A stretch of 64,000 nucleotides of DNA from an uncultured Verrucomicrobia subdivision 3 bacterium (GCA_903850425.1 CAINLR010000113.1:1-64000), one strand, 5' to 3'. Numbered from the stretch's first letter, positions 16,344 through 25,591 are shown. A program made the numbers and translations. Notes: generated by a model from the letters alone, not told the origin.

Positions 16344-16895
16344 ATGAATCAAGAATCTTCCTCCGGTTTGGAATGTCCGAAACCCGGCTGGTTTCAGGCA
16401 CCGAGCGGCAATGAACGCACCTGGATCGGCATGGCCGTCATCTGGTGCCTGATCCTTTCGGTGATGATGCCCTACTGGCATTTTCGCGGTAAACAAAACA
16501 GCACGGGCGAAGCCTACCGGGTCAAACCCGCCGACTTCGTCAAGCGCGTTGAAGCGTTCGTAAAGGTCAACACCGGCGAGGAATCGCTCGTCGAAGATGG
16601 CATTGCGCCCGTTGTGCCCGCGCCTCCCGGCGAAGTCTATCTGCTCGCCAAACAGTTTTTCTGGTTTCCGGTGCTCAAGCTGCGCTCCGGCGAGACCTAC
16701 CGGCTGCACATTTCTTCGGCCGACGTTCAACATGGCTTCTCGCTGTTGCCCATGAATATGAATTTTCAAATCGTGCCGGGTTATGACCATGTGCTCACCA
16801 TCAAGCCGCAGGCGCCCGGGACTTATCACATCGTCTGCAATGAGTTTTGTGGCATCGGCCACCAGCAGATGGTCGGCAAAATCATCGTCGAATAA
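16344..16895 (+). CDS. haem-copper reductase subunit II with CuA (NorY/CbaB-like)
   Basis: 183 residues: one N-terminal membrane helix (about 27-46) and a periplasmic cupredoxin domain with a full CuA site: H130 (VQHGF), C165, E167, C169, H173 and M176 (CNEFCGIGHQQM). The short single-helix form is that of B-family (ba3-like) enzymes. CuA accepts electrons from a cytochrome c or cupredoxin. Paired with a subunit I lacking the active-site Tyr, it matches the NorSY arrangement described for sNOR. Confidence 0.85.
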   Translation: MNQESSSGLECPKPGWFQAPSGNERTWIGMAVIWCLILSVMMPYWHFRGKQNSTGEAYRVKPADFVKRVEAFVKVNTGEESLVEDGIAPVVPAPPGEVYLLAKQFFWFPVLKLRSGETYRLHISSADVQHGFSLLPMNMNFQIVPGYDHVLTIKPQAPGTYHIVCNEFCGIGHQQMVGKIIVE

Positions 16896-16915
16896 TCGCC
16901 AAAGGAATTTTACCA

Positions 16916-18643
16916 ATGAATACCAACTCAGATTACCCCAAACGCATTTGCTCGACCACCGGCTTCCCGATCTGCCGGTCGGCGGAATTCTTCGTCAAGG
17001 CCAACGCCGTGCTGGGCGTTGTTTTCCTGCTCATCGGTGGCATCGCCGCCATCCTGATTGCGCTCACGCGCTGGCAGGCGGTTCACTTGCTGCCGGTGGA
17101 TTGGTTCTATCGCATCCTCACGCTGCATGGCATCAACATGCTCATCTTCTGGATTCTTTTTTTCGAGGTGGCGATTCTCTACTTCGTCTCCACCACCTTG
17201 TTGAAAGTTAGGCTCGCCTCACGCCTCACCGCGTGGATATCGCTGGTCATGATGTTCGTCGGCGCGGTGATGGTGGATGTGACGATCCTCTTGGGCAAAG
17301 CCGACGTGATGTTGAGTTCCTATCTGCCGCTGCTCGCGCATCCGGCGTTTTATCTCGGCATCATTCTCGTCGCCGTGGGCACCTTGATTGCGGTAGGTAA
17401 CTACTTTGCCACGCTGTATATCGCCAAAAAAGAAAAGACCTACGAAGGCTCCGTTCCGCTCGTGGTCTTCGGCGCGACGGCGGCGGCGATCATCGCCGTG
17501 GTCACACTCTTGCACGGCGCGGTTGTGATGGTGCCGACGTTCCTTTACTCGCTTCACCTGTGCCCCCAGCCTGACCCGCAATGGTATCGTCTCCTTTGGT
17601 GGGGTCTGGGCCACATGTCGCAGCAGGTGAACGTCTGCGCGATGGTCGCGGTGTGGTATCTTCTCGCCGCTATCACCACGGGCGCGAAACCGCTGAATGA
17701 AGCCGTCTGCCGCAGTGCGTTCGTGCTCTACATCCTGTTCATCAATCTCGCCTCTGCGCATCACTTGCTTGTTGACCCCGGCGTCAGCGCCGGTTGGAAA
17801 ATCTGGAACACGTCTTACGCGATGTATCTCGCCGTGCTGGCCTCGATGATGCACGGGTTTACCGTGCCGGCGTCGGTGGAAGTCGCCATGCGCGGCAAGG
17901 GTTATGTGCGCGGCCTCTTCGGCTGGCTCACGAATGCGCCGTGGCGCAATCCGGGATTCTCGGCATTTTTCCTTTCACTGCTCATCTTCGGCTTCATCGG
18001 CGGCATCACCGGTGTGACGCTCGGCACGCAGCAGATCAACATCATCGCTCACAATACGCTCCGCATCCCCGGCCACTTCCACGCCACCGTGGTGGGCGGA
18101 ACCACGCTGGCCTTCATGGGACTGACCTACTACGTCGTGCCGCTGTTGTGGCGGCGGGAATACATCCTTAAACCGCTCTGCCGTCTCCAGCCGTATCTCT
18201 TCGGCATTGGCATCTTGATCATGTCGTTCGGCATGTCGTTCGCCGGCTCGATGGGTGTGTCGCGGCGCAGTTGGGACATTGATGCCGGTGGTTCCATCTA
18301 TGGACCAACCGCGCACTTGTTCCTCGCCCTGGTCGGCATCGGCGGCACCGTGGCATTCATCGCCTTGTTCCTCTACGTCGGTCTGACGGTCGGCACACTG
18401 CTCTTTGGCCGACGCATCGCCGCCGGCAAATCCATGGAAGATTGGGGCACGCCAAAAGTGTTGAGCACCTCTCCTGGTCATGACCACGTTGCCCCGGCTC
18501 CCGGTTTCGCGGGTGGTGCGACGGTGGCCGAGGCCCACCCGACGCAAGGCACGATGGTGCTCGCGGTGATTTTCCTGTTGAGCTTCGCCGTGTATTACTT
18601 CGCGAACTGGAAAGCGCTCGCGGACGTGTGGCCGGTGCGTTGA
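16916..18643 (+). CDS. haem-copper reductase subunit I, NO-reductase-like (NorS/eNOR type)
   Basis: 575 residues, about 13-14 membrane helices, from ATG 16916. Metal ligands are in place: low-spin haem H71 and H389, active-site haem H387, CuB H233, H282 and H283 (SAHHLLVDPG, RIPGHFHATV). At the position of the Tyr that is cross-linked to H233 in ba3 oxidases (GHPIVY) this protein has Gln237 (GHMSQQ). Oxygen reductases need that Tyr; NO reductases of the superfamily lack it. With a CuA subunit upstream and SenC downstream the operon resembles norSY-senC of ammonia oxidisers. I infer NO reduction to N2O; a divergent oxidase remains possible. Confidence 0.75.
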   Translation: MNTNSDYPKRICSTTGFPICRSAEFFVKANAVLGVVFLLIGGIAAILIALTRWQAVHLLPVDWFYRILTLHGINMLIFWILFFEVAILYFVSTTLLKVRLASRLTAWISLVMMFVGAVMVDVTILLGKADVMLSSYLPLLAHPAFYLGIILVAVGTLIAVGNYFATLYIAKKEKTYEGSVPLVVFGATAAAIIAVVTLLHGAVVMVPTFLYSLHLCPQPDPQWYRLLWWGLGHMSQQVNVCAMVAVWYLLAAITTGAKPLNEAVCRSAFVLYILFINLASAHHLLVDPGVSAGWKIWNTSYAMYLAVLASMMHGFTVPASVEVAMRGKGYVRGLFGWLTNAPWRNPGFSAFFLSLLIFGFIGGITGVTLGTQQINIIAHNTLRIPGHFHATVVGGTTLAFMGLTYYVVPLLWRREYILKPLCRLQPYLFGIGILIMSFGMSFAGSMGVSRRSWDIDAGGSIYGPTAHLFLALVGIGGTVAFIALFLYVGLTVGTLLFGRRIAAGKSMEDWGTPKVLSTSPGHDHVAPAPGFAGGATVAEAHPTQGTMVLAVIFLLSFAVYYFANWKALADVWPVR

Positions 18644-18675
18644 ACTAACCAACCTTCGCCTATCCAAATATACTT

Positions 18676-19635
18676 ATGACGACTCAAGCAATCACAGTGG
18701 GGCCGGTGGAACGTTTCGCGCTGCGATTTAGCCGGATTCTGTCCGGCGGCAGTTTCGCAACGTTCGCGCTCTGCGTTTTGGTTTTTTACGAAACCTTCGT
18801 GATGATCATGACCTTTGCGCCGATCGGTAGCGGGGCGATGGGCGGCTTCCTCGAAGAGTTCCGCATTCGCTGCTTCCAATACGAACCAAAGACCGGCTGG
18901 ATGCAATGGACTTCGGTCGCGACGATGATTGCCGAACCCTTGCCGCTGGCGGGCATCATCTATTTCATCTGGCGGGCGCAGATCCGTGAATTGTGGCAGA
19001 CCCGTCGGCGCGCGGTGATTCCGCTCGCCGGCGCAGCATTATTGCTCGTGGGTTTACTCGGCGCGGGCCTCGCCGGTGTTGGCAACCCGGAACCACCGCA
19101 GAAAGAATTACCGTTCCCGGCAGATACATTGCGGAGCGCGCTGCCCATGCCCGCCTTCAAGCTCACGAATCAGGACGGCCAAACCGTTACGCTGGCCGAT
19201 TTCAAGGGCCGCGTCACGCTCGTCACGGCGGTTTATGCCACTTGCACGACTACCTGTCCGATGATGCTGAAAGGCATCCGCACCGTATTGGACGAGCTAA
19301 CGCCAGCCGAGCGCGCCAAGCTTTCGGTCGTGGCGTTCTCGTTAAGCCCGGAGACGGACACCAAAGAACTCCGCACCATGATCACGCAGGCCTATCACTT
19401 TGATTCCGCGCAGTTCAATTTTCTCAACGGCCAGCCCGATGAAATGAATGCGTTGCTGAATCAGTTGAACATCGCGCGCACTCGCGACCCCAAGACCGGC
19501 GAACTGGTTCACTCGGCCATGTTTATTCTTCTCGACCGCGAAGGCCGCATCGCCTACCGGCTGTCTTTAAGCCAGCGCGAATCTTCGTGGTTGATCACCG
19601 CCGTGCGCACGCTGCTCGCGGAAAAATCGCCGTGA
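18676..19635 (+). CDS. senC: SenC/SCO-family protein with N-terminal membrane region
   Basis: 319 residues. The first ~130 residues hold about three membrane helices; residues about 145-315 form an SCO thioredoxin-like domain with the copper motif at C190 and C194 (YATCTTTCPMM) and the distal His in ELVHSAMFILLD. It probably delivers Cu to CuA or CuB of the preceding enzyme. The fused membrane part is unlike ordinary SCO proteins, which have a single anchor, and recalls SenC of norSY-senC clusters. Gap to the next gene is 10 bp. Confidence 0.85.
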   Translation: MTTQAITVGPVERFALRFSRILSGGSFATFALCVLVFYETFVMIMTFAPIGSGAMGGFLEEFRIRCFQYEPKTGWMQWTSVATMIAEPLPLAGIIYFIWRAQIRELWQTRRRAVIPLAGAALLLVGLLGAGLAGVGNPEPPQKELPFPADTLRSALPMPAFKLTNQDGQTVTLADFKGRVTLVTAVYATCTTTCPMMLKGIRTVLDELTPAERAKLSVVAFSLSPETDTKELRTMITQAYHFDSAQFNFLNGQPDEMNALLNQLNIARTRDPKTGELVHSAMFILLDREGRIAYRLSLSQRESSWLITAVRTLLAEKSP

Positions 19636-19645
19636 TTTCAGTCGC

Positions 19646-21751
19646 ATGACTGAAACTCCCATCTCTCAGTTGTTGGCGGCGGATAAGGGAGCCAAGTCCG
19701 CCGCCGCCACGGCACCGGCCGTGCGGGGCGAATCGTTGTTGCGCCCACTGGAAAACTTCTGGCTCTGGCTCGACCGGCTCGTCGAACGCTTCTTGCCGTC
19801 GGCGCTCAATCCCTTTGGCCAGCTCGGCGCGATGGCCAACACCAGTCTCATAATCGCGCTCGTTTCCGGCATTGCGTTGCTCATCTGGTATCCGCCGAGC
19901 GTGTATCAGGCATACGCAGCTTTGGAAAAACTCCGAACCCAATCGTGGCTCGGCCAGTGGGTGCGTTCGGTTCACCGGTATAGTTCTGACGGTTGCCTGT
20001 TCTTCATTCTGCTGCACACCGCTCGCATTATCTGTCAGCGGCGTTTTTCCGGTGCCCGCTGGCTCGCGTGGGTGGCCGGCATAATGATGTTGGCGTTGAT
20101 GTGGTTCATCGGCTGGACAGGCTACTGGCTGGTCTGGGATGTTCGGGCACAACACGCCGCCATTGGCACGGCGCGGTTTCTCGACGTGCTGCCCATCTTC
20201 GCCGAACCGATGTCGCGTTCTTTTCTTACGAATGAAAGCGTGCCATCGCTGTTGTTCTTTCTGATTTTTTTCGCGCACATGTTGCTGCCGCTTGCCGTGG
20301 GCATCGGTCTGTGGATGCACCTGATGCGCGTGAATCGTGCGCGCCTGCTCACTGGCCGGGCAATGACCTGGTGGATTGTCGGTTCGCTCGCAGTGTTGTC
20401 CGCGTTGCTGCCGGCCATCAGCGCCGTTCCCGCCGAGATGACCGTGAAGGTTCAGAAATTCACGATGGACTGGTGGTATCTGTGGCCGCTCCAACTGACC
20501 GACCGTCTCGGCGGCGGCGCGTTGTGGGCGTTGTTTCTTTTCACCGGTCTGGCCACGCTCACCGTGCCGTGGTGGATGGCCAAATGTCGTCAGTCGCCGG
20601 CATGGACGGCCACGGTGGATCTCGCGCGCTGCTTCGGCTGCACGCTGTGTTCCAAGGATTGCCCGTTCAATGCCATCACCATGATTCCGCGTGAAGACGG
20701 GGGAAAATTTGAAATTCAATCGAGCGTCAACGCCGACCTGTGCGTTGGCTGCGGTGTGTGCGTGGGCGCGTGCGATTCGCAGGCCATCAACATGCCCGTG
20801 CTGGAAAGTCGCACGGTCGAGCAATCGCTCAACGCTTGGATTGACACCACGAAAGCGCGCGGCGAAAAGCCTTTCATTGCCTATTGCTGCGATGAATCCG
20901 CCGCCTCATTCCTGCACCTGAATGCTGATGGCACGTCGCCCAACCTTCCTGGCTATCGGATTGAGCGCGTGCCGTGCATCGGTTGGGTGAGCGCGGTGAT
21001 GTTGGAACGTCCATTGCAGCGCGGGGCCGAAGGCATTTTGGTCATCGCCTGCGGCACTACTGATCCGGTGGCACGCGATGGCTGCCAGTGGTTCGAGCAG
21101 CGGCTCACCGGCCAGCGCCCGCCATCCTTCGATCCGAAAAAAGCGGACGCGTCACGCATCCGACTCGTTCACTTGGACCGCACCCGTCACACGGAACTGG
21201 CACGCATCGCTGAAAATTTCCGGGCCAATCCAGTCGCAAGCACTTCGCCGACGCTGCGTCGGCGGACGTTGCCCATTCTCGCCGCGCTGGGACTTGTGCT
21301 CGGACTCGGAACCGCAACCTGGCTCGGCAGCACCTTGCCGTGTCGCACGCCTCATTCACCGGAGCCGGAACTGGTCATTTCGTTTAATCACCACGGAAAC
21401 ATTGTGGCCCCACGCAAATTGACGAAGGAGGAACTCGACGCTCGCCAGCCACAGATGCGTGCCCAGTTCAACGTGGCCCGTGAACGCGTGCCTGTGCGCC
21501 TGCGGGTGCAAGTGGACGGGCAGACCGTGCATGACCAATCCTATCAGGCCAAAGGTCTTTCAAAGGACGGTCCAAGCATCGCCGTGGTGCGGCTCCCGGT
21601 CGCGTCAGGATCGCATATGGTGCTGGTTGAGCTAAACGACAGTGGCAAGCTGGATGATTGGTCCCAGCACTGGTCGGAAACGGTGGTGTTTCAAGAAAAT
21701 CATCTGCGCGTCGTCCTCTTCGATACTGCGGCCGGGTTTTCACTGCATTGA
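19646..21751 (+). CDS. cytochrome b / 2x[4Fe-4S] / MvhD-like fusion protein with periplasmic tail
   Basis: 701 residues. Residues about 30-305: cytochrome b N-terminal-type region with two H-x13-H pairs (H110/H124 and H211/H225) for two haems b. Residues 325-380: two ferredoxin motifs (C329, C332, C335, C339 and C366, C369, C372, C376). Residues about 405-520: MvhD/FrhD-like domain (IAYCCDESAA, VPCIGWVSA, VIACGTTD, RDGC). A membrane helix at about 546-562 precedes a ~140-residue periplasmic C-terminal domain that I do not recognise. It is the last gene of the NOR-like operon and could link cytoplasmic electron donors to the quinone pool or the reductase. The whole domain order is unfamiliar to me. 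Confidence 0.8.
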   Translation: MTETPISQLLAADKGAKSAAATAPAVRGESLLRPLENFWLWLDRLVERFLPSALNPFGQLGAMANTSLIIALVSGIALLIWYPPSVYQAYAALEKLRTQSWLGQWVRSVHRYSSDGCLFFILLHTARIICQRRFSGARWLAWVAGIMMLALMWFIGWTGYWLVWDVRAQHAAIGTARFLDVLPIFAEPMSRSFLTNESVPSLLFFLIFFAHMLLPLAVGIGLWMHLMRVNRARLLTGRAMTWWIVGSLAVLSALLPAISAVPAEMTVKVQKFTMDWWYLWPLQLTDRLGGGALWALFLFTGLATLTVPWWMAKCRQSPAWTATVDLARCFGCTLCSKDCPFNAITMIPREDGGKFEIQSSVNADLCVGCGVCVGACDSQAINMPVLESRTVEQSLNAWIDTTKARGEKPFIAYCCDESAASFLHLNADGTSPNLPGYRIERVPCIGWVSAVMLERPLQRGAEGILVIACGTTDPVARDGCQWFEQRLTGQRPPSFDPKKADASRIRLVHLDRTRHTELARIAENFRANPVASTSPTLRRRTLPILAALGLVLGLGTATWLGSTLPCRTPHSPEPELVISFNHHGNIVAPRKLTKEELDARQPQMRAQFNVARERVPVRLRVQVDGQTVHDQSYQAKGLSKDGPSIAVVRLPVASGSHMVLVELNDSGKLDDWSQHWSETVVFQENHLRVVLFDTAAGFSLH

Positions 21752-21794
21752 TCACCGTTGCCGGTGCAGCTCTGGCGTGCGTGCGGCCATCAAA

Positions 21795-21914
21795 CGGAGC
21801 GACCTCGAAGTTTGGGGCGCGAGTCAGGAATGGAAATTGGAGCCGGGCGAATTTACCGTCTGGGTCGGCGGCAGCTCCGAGGCGAACTTGTCAGCGAAGT
21901 TCAGTTTGAAATAA
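21795..21914 (+). pseudogene. 3' remnant of a GH3 beta-glucosidase-like gene
   Basis: About 38 codons ending at TAA 21912-21914 encode KLEPGEFTVWVGGSSEANLS and flanking residues. This is the terminal fibronectin-III-like strand pair seen at the C-terminus of GH3 enzymes. Nothing of the catalytic domains is adjacent, so only the tail of the gene survives here. The last bases overlap the end of the DUF5703-like pseudogene on the other strand. Confidence 0.6.
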
Positions 21915-22819
21915 TCACGTCGTCGGCCCTGGATTTTGGCGTTACTTTCAAATTTGAAATTTTCCCGTTTTTCACATGGCCTTCCACCGTCGTTTGAAAC
22001 GGCGCATGAAGTTTGAAATCAGCCGACCAATCTTTCGGCCACGCGGGCAGAAGCTGGATGCGTTTGCCGTCGCATTGCATCAGCATATTTTGCAGGGCAA
22101 TCATGCCGGAACCGCCGTTGTCCAAGTCCGGAATCCAATCGCCGCCGGCTTTCCAAAACCATCGAAAGCGCTCGTCGCCGTAGTCGGTAAATTCCGAGGT
22201 CACGGCTCGCTTGGCTTCTGCGGTCAATCCCAAGATGGAAGCTTCGGTTCCATCCTGCCCCCAGCAGGTGATGGAATGAAAACGGCGCGCGGCAAAGGTG
22301 TCTTGCGCCAATTTCAAATCCGGTTTGCCTACGCCGTAAAGCCGGTAGGGAAACGCGACATACAATTCGGGATTTTCCGAGTTCTTGGTTGAACCATATT
22401 TTTCCGCCGGCAAAATCGTGGGAACTCCGTTGCTGTCGCCGATGCCGTCGGGCGGCAATTTGCCGTCCGACGTTTTGCCCATCGGGATCGGCGGCAAGTC
22501 GCCGAGTGTCTTCGCCCAAAAATCCCGCTGGGTTCGGTAACAGATGAATCCGCACGCGACCCAACTTCACAAGCTTTCCAATTTCCGTCCACGCATCGGA
22601 CTTGGCTACGAGCAGGACAATGTCGCCATTCCGTTCCGTCCAAACATTGGCGGCAATGTCGCCGTTGCCGATGGGCATGGAATCATTTTCGTTGGTCCCG
22701 AGCGTTGACCAGATGATGTCATTCGGTGCAACGAATTTGTCCAAGGCATCTTGTTGCGCTCCTGCAAAAAAACAAATTTGCAGGAACGCAAACAGTGCGA
22801 GATGTGTTTTGGTAACCAA
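21901..22819 (-). pseudogene. DUF5703/GH95-like glycosidase, internally deleted and frameshifted
   Basis: The first ~92 codons from ATG 22819 give a signal peptide and an N-terminal DUF5703-type domain (DIIWSTLGTNENDSMPIGNG, AKSDAWTEIGKLVKLGRVRI). At about 22540 the frame changes and the sequence jumps to a C-terminal part (RDFWAKTLGDLPPIP, FHSITCWGQDGTEA, WKAGGDWIPDLDNGGSGM, RIQLLPAWPKDW) ending at 21901. Several hundred residues of the middle are missing compared with intact family members, so this is a non-functional remnant of a secreted glycosidase. Confidence 0.75.
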
Positions 22820-22837
22820 GCAGAGGGTTCTATTGGT

Positions 22838-24208
22838 TCAATCGAGTGGGGTTACGGTGAAATAATCTATGTTGACGCCGCCGTGACCGCCGACGAAGCG
22901 GACGGTGTTGGTGTTTCTGGCTCCAAGCGGAACGGTCAGATTTGCCTGGCCGGTGTATGCGTCCCAGCCGCCGGTCGCAGGTGTGTTGAGCAACGAATAA
23001 TCTTCTCCATTGACGAACAATTCCAGTTTTGCGTTGTCAGCTGTTGCATAATGAATGGTGACGGTGGCACGCCCGCCGTGGCCGCTTCCAACCTGGTTGA
23101 ATTGAGCGGAAGCATTTTCCAAGTGCAGTTGACGCACGCTTTTGCCGCCAGCGGCAGCATCGTCGTCCTCCACTTGTGCGCCGTTCGCAGTCACCGCGCT
23201 CCCGGCGGCATATTTGACTGGATCAATTTTTTCCGTTCGCGCCGGTTTGATGGCAGGCGGGCCATCCTTGGTTTGCACGATGGTTTTGATGGTGCCGTCG
23301 TCGTTGAAATCCAATTTATCCACGCACACGGAGCGCAGGTTGCCTTGACCGGAGATGCTGCAGTTATGATAAAATTGATACCACTGGCCTCTGAATCTCA
23401 CGACCGAGCCGTGCGTGGTGTCGCAGTCGGTTGGTTGCAGATAAACGCCTTTGTAAGACCACGGGCCAAGCGCATTCGTGCTCGTGGCATAGCGCATCCG
23501 ATTATTTTGCGGATGATTGTCCGCGTAGGTCAGAAAGTAAATTCCGTTGCGCTTGAAAACCCAGGTGGCTTCGTGGAAATCTTCAAGTCCGGCCATCGGC
23601 TGAACCGTGCCGTCAATTTCCGTCATGTTCGCTTTCAATTTTGCGCCCGCGCAACGGCTGCCGCCGCCGAAATACATATACGCCTGCCCGTCGTCGTCCA
23701 TGAATACCGCCGGATCAATCATCGCAAAACCGCCGAGACCTTCGATGTAGCCCTGCACCTTGAAATCGCTCGCCGGGTTGGTGCTTGTGGCAACGCCGAT
23801 TTTCCACGAATCGTTCCAGCGCGTTTCGCTCGGATGCGGGAAATAGAAATAATATGTGCCGTTTCGATACGCACAGTCAGGTGCCCACATGAAGCCGCCT
23901 TCTTTTCGTCCCCACGGCACCTGGCTCGCGCGCAGAATTTCGCCTTCATCGCGCCAGTTCGCCATGTCGTCCGTGGAAAAAACATGATACCGGTCCATGA
24001 GATCACAGCCGCGCGCCGGATCCATGTCGTGCGAAGCATAAACATATAGCCGTCCGTCGGCCCAGACGTGCGCCGAAGGATCTGCCGTGTAAATGCTGGT
24101 GATAAACGGATTCGCGGCGCGGCTGATGAAAGCGATTCCGCCAAAGATGGCTAACAGAGAAAATCTCAATCGGCGGCTGCAAGCGGGGAAAATTTTGGAA
24201 GGCTTCAT
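22838..24208 (-). CDS. secreted GH43 glycosidase with C-terminal carbohydrate-binding module
   Basis: 456 residues with a signal peptide (about 1-31). The five-bladed GH43 catalytic domain shows the three acidic residues in context: D43 in TADPSAHVWADG, an Asp in GGFAMIDPAVFMDDDG, and Glu in EDFHEATWVFKRNG. Residues about 330-455 form a CBM6/35-like beta-sandwich (QVGSGHGGRATVTIHYA, NTVRFVGGHGGVNIDYFTV). Likely an arabinofuranosidase or xylosidase acting on plant polysaccharide. It follows the DUF5703-like pseudogene in the same direction and looks intact. Confidence 0.88.
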   Translation of the reverse strand: MKPSKIFPACSRRLRFSLLAIFGGIAFISRAANPFITSIYTADPSAHVWADGRLYVYASHDMDPARGCDLMDRYHVFSTDDMANWRDEGEILRASQVPWGRKEGGFMWAPDCAYRNGTYYFYFPHPSETRWNDSWKIGVATSTNPASDFKVQGYIEGLGGFAMIDPAVFMDDDGQAYMYFGGGSRCAGAKLKANMTEIDGTVQPMAGLEDFHEATWVFKRNGIYFLTYADNHPQNNRMRYATSTNALGPWSYKGVYLQPTDCDTTHGSVVRFRGQWYQFYHNCSISGQGNLRSVCVDKLDFNDDGTIKTIVQTKDGPPAIKPARTEKIDPVKYAAGSAVTANGAQVEDDDAAAGGKSVRQLHLENASAQFNQVGSGHGGRATVTIHYATADNAKLELFVNGEDYSLLNTPATGGWDAYTGQANLTVPLGARNTNTVRFVGGHGGVNIDYFTVTPLD

Positions 24209-24216
24209 CGTGTAAA

Positions 24217-24522
24217 TTAGTTGTCTTCAAAGACTGCCACGAAGTCGGCGGTGACAACTATCCCCGAAAGCGGGTAGCTGGTGATGACACAAAAATCACT
24301 TGCGGCTATGTCTGGCGCATCCGCCGACACTTCAAACAATTCGCTTAAAGTTTTCCATTCCACATCAGGACGGACGGCGGCAAATCCTCCGGCCTGCTTG
24401 CTCGAAGGCGGCGCGGTCATCAAGGCCATGTGCGGCTTGACGGTGCCGGCCTTGATCTTTTCTGAGACTTTGGTGGCAGCGCTCACGAGATCCGTGCTGT
24501 TTTCTATTTTGGCTTTGCTCAT
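24217..24522 (-). CDS. hypothetical protein
   Basis: 101 residues from ATG 24522 (MSKAKIENSTDLVSA); an upstream ATG at 24588 would add 22. Composition is protein-like with an N-terminal amphipathic helix region and a C-terminal strand-rich part (SGIVVTADFVAVFEDN). No family recognised. It lies 8 bp before the GH43 gene, but its style resembles the small accessory genes further right. Confidence 0.45.
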   Translation of the reverse strand: MSKAKIENSTDLVSAATKVSEKIKAGTVKPHMALMTAPPSSKQAGGFAAVRPDVEWKTLSELFEVSADAPDIAASDFCVITSYPLSGIVVTADFVAVFEDN

Positions 24523-24735
24523 GTTCGTTAAAGTTTGTTTTGGGTTATGCACCCACATACCTAATTTATCATGCTTCTGGTTTTCCATCGTGTCCGCCTA
24601 GCCTGTCCGGTCTGTTTTAGCTTATGCTGGCGTTTTTCGTTGTGCTTCTGGGTTTGTTTTGCCTTTGTTTCTAACTTTGTATAGCTGTCGCATTGCACTT
24701 GTTTTAGCTGAGCGACACAAAACTTCGATTTGAGC

Positions 24736-25251
24736 TTAGGGGTGCGGTGTTCCCCACAATCTACCAAACCCGCATTGCTCCGTAATGTCTGGGGTTTGGG
24801 CCATGGAAACGGCGTAGGTATTTGCGGTAATGGGAGCGGCGTTGATTGCTGTGCTTTTGTGCGGAGTATTTGCGAGGCGTTCTGGGGTGTTTACCGAGGC
24901 TGTGGGCGTGGTTGTGAGCGAGGCTGGGAGCGACGTTTCGGGTGTGGCGTCCGAGATGTTTGGCGTTGGTTCGAGCTGGGGATATGTCGCAGTCGGGGCT
25001 GGGCTGGGGGCTTGGTTTTGAGGCGAGGTGAGGGGCGTGTTGATAGCCGGGTTGGGTGCCTGGCTGTGGACCGGGTTGTTGGCTGGGTTGATGACGGCGC
25101 TGTTGGCGGCGCTGTGGGTGTAGTGGACAGCGTTGGCCTGGGCGATGGCGGCGACCGAGCTTTTGGCGGTGGTAGGGGCATCCGGGACGGAGTTCGCGGC
25201 GAGGGCGGCGAGGATGGATGCTGCGAGCGTTGTTGGGACGATGATTTTCAT
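24736..25251 (-). CDS. secreted low-complexity Ala/Pro/Thr-rich protein
   Basis: 171 residues from ATG 25251. A clear signal peptide (MKIIVPTTLAASILAALAAN) is followed by about 145 residues dominated by Pro, Ala, Thr, Ser and Asn with no evident folded domain. It could be a surface or periplasmic spacer protein. The opposite strand is also open through this stretch, so the coding assignment relies on the signal peptide and start. Confidence 0.45.
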   Translation of the reverse strand: MKIIVPTTLAASILAALAANSVPDAPTTAKSSVAAIAQANAVHYTHSAANSAVINPANNPVHSQAPNPAINTPLTSPQNQAPSPAPTATYPQLEPTPNISDATPETSLPASLTTTPTASVNTPERLANTPHKSTAINAAPITANTYAVSMAQTPDITEQCGFGRLWGTPHP

Positions 25252-25270
25252 AGGTTTTTTGGTTATGGGT

Positions 25271-25576
25271 TTAGAGATCAAATTTGATTTCGAGGCCGGT
25301 GAGTTTTGCCCTGGTGGTTTTTACGATGATGGCGACGATTTCAAATGGGTCGGAATATTTGGGTAAAATAGCCAAGTTAACGCGGAGCGGTAGAGGAAGG
25401 GCGTCGCGGCAGGTGATTTTGCCCTCGTAGGAATATTGACTTTCATCACGGGTCAGCGCTTTGGCTAGGTTGGTGAGGTCTCGGTATAGGACGCTATGGG
25501 TGGTGCCGTTTAGGGTGATGAGGAACGCGGTATCGCCGAGCCAGAATATGGTGTCTTTGATGATGAGGTCTTTCAT
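25271..25576 (-). CDS. hypothetical protein
   Basis: 101 residues from ATG 25576. Segments such as IIKDTIFWLGDTAFLITLNG and ALPLPLRVNLAILPKYSDP suggest a compact beta-rich domain. No family recognised. It stands 19 bp before the secreted low-complexity protein. Its leader carries a spaced sequence pattern that also precedes the gene at 29804-30010. Confidence 0.5.
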   Translation of the reverse strand: MKDLIIKDTIFWLGDTAFLITLNGTTHSVLYRDLTNLAKALTRDESQYSYEGKITCRDALPLPLRVNLAILPKYSDPFEIVAIIVKTTRAKLTGLEIKFDL

Positions 25577-25591
25577 AGAAATAATTTGTTT

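Noticed and set aside
24736-25287. Plus-strand open frame of 185 codons opposite the secreted low-complexity gene
   Set aside because: Gly/Arg/Cys-rich composition is the expected shadow of an Ala/Pro/Thr-rich minus-strand gene; no start signal or domain.
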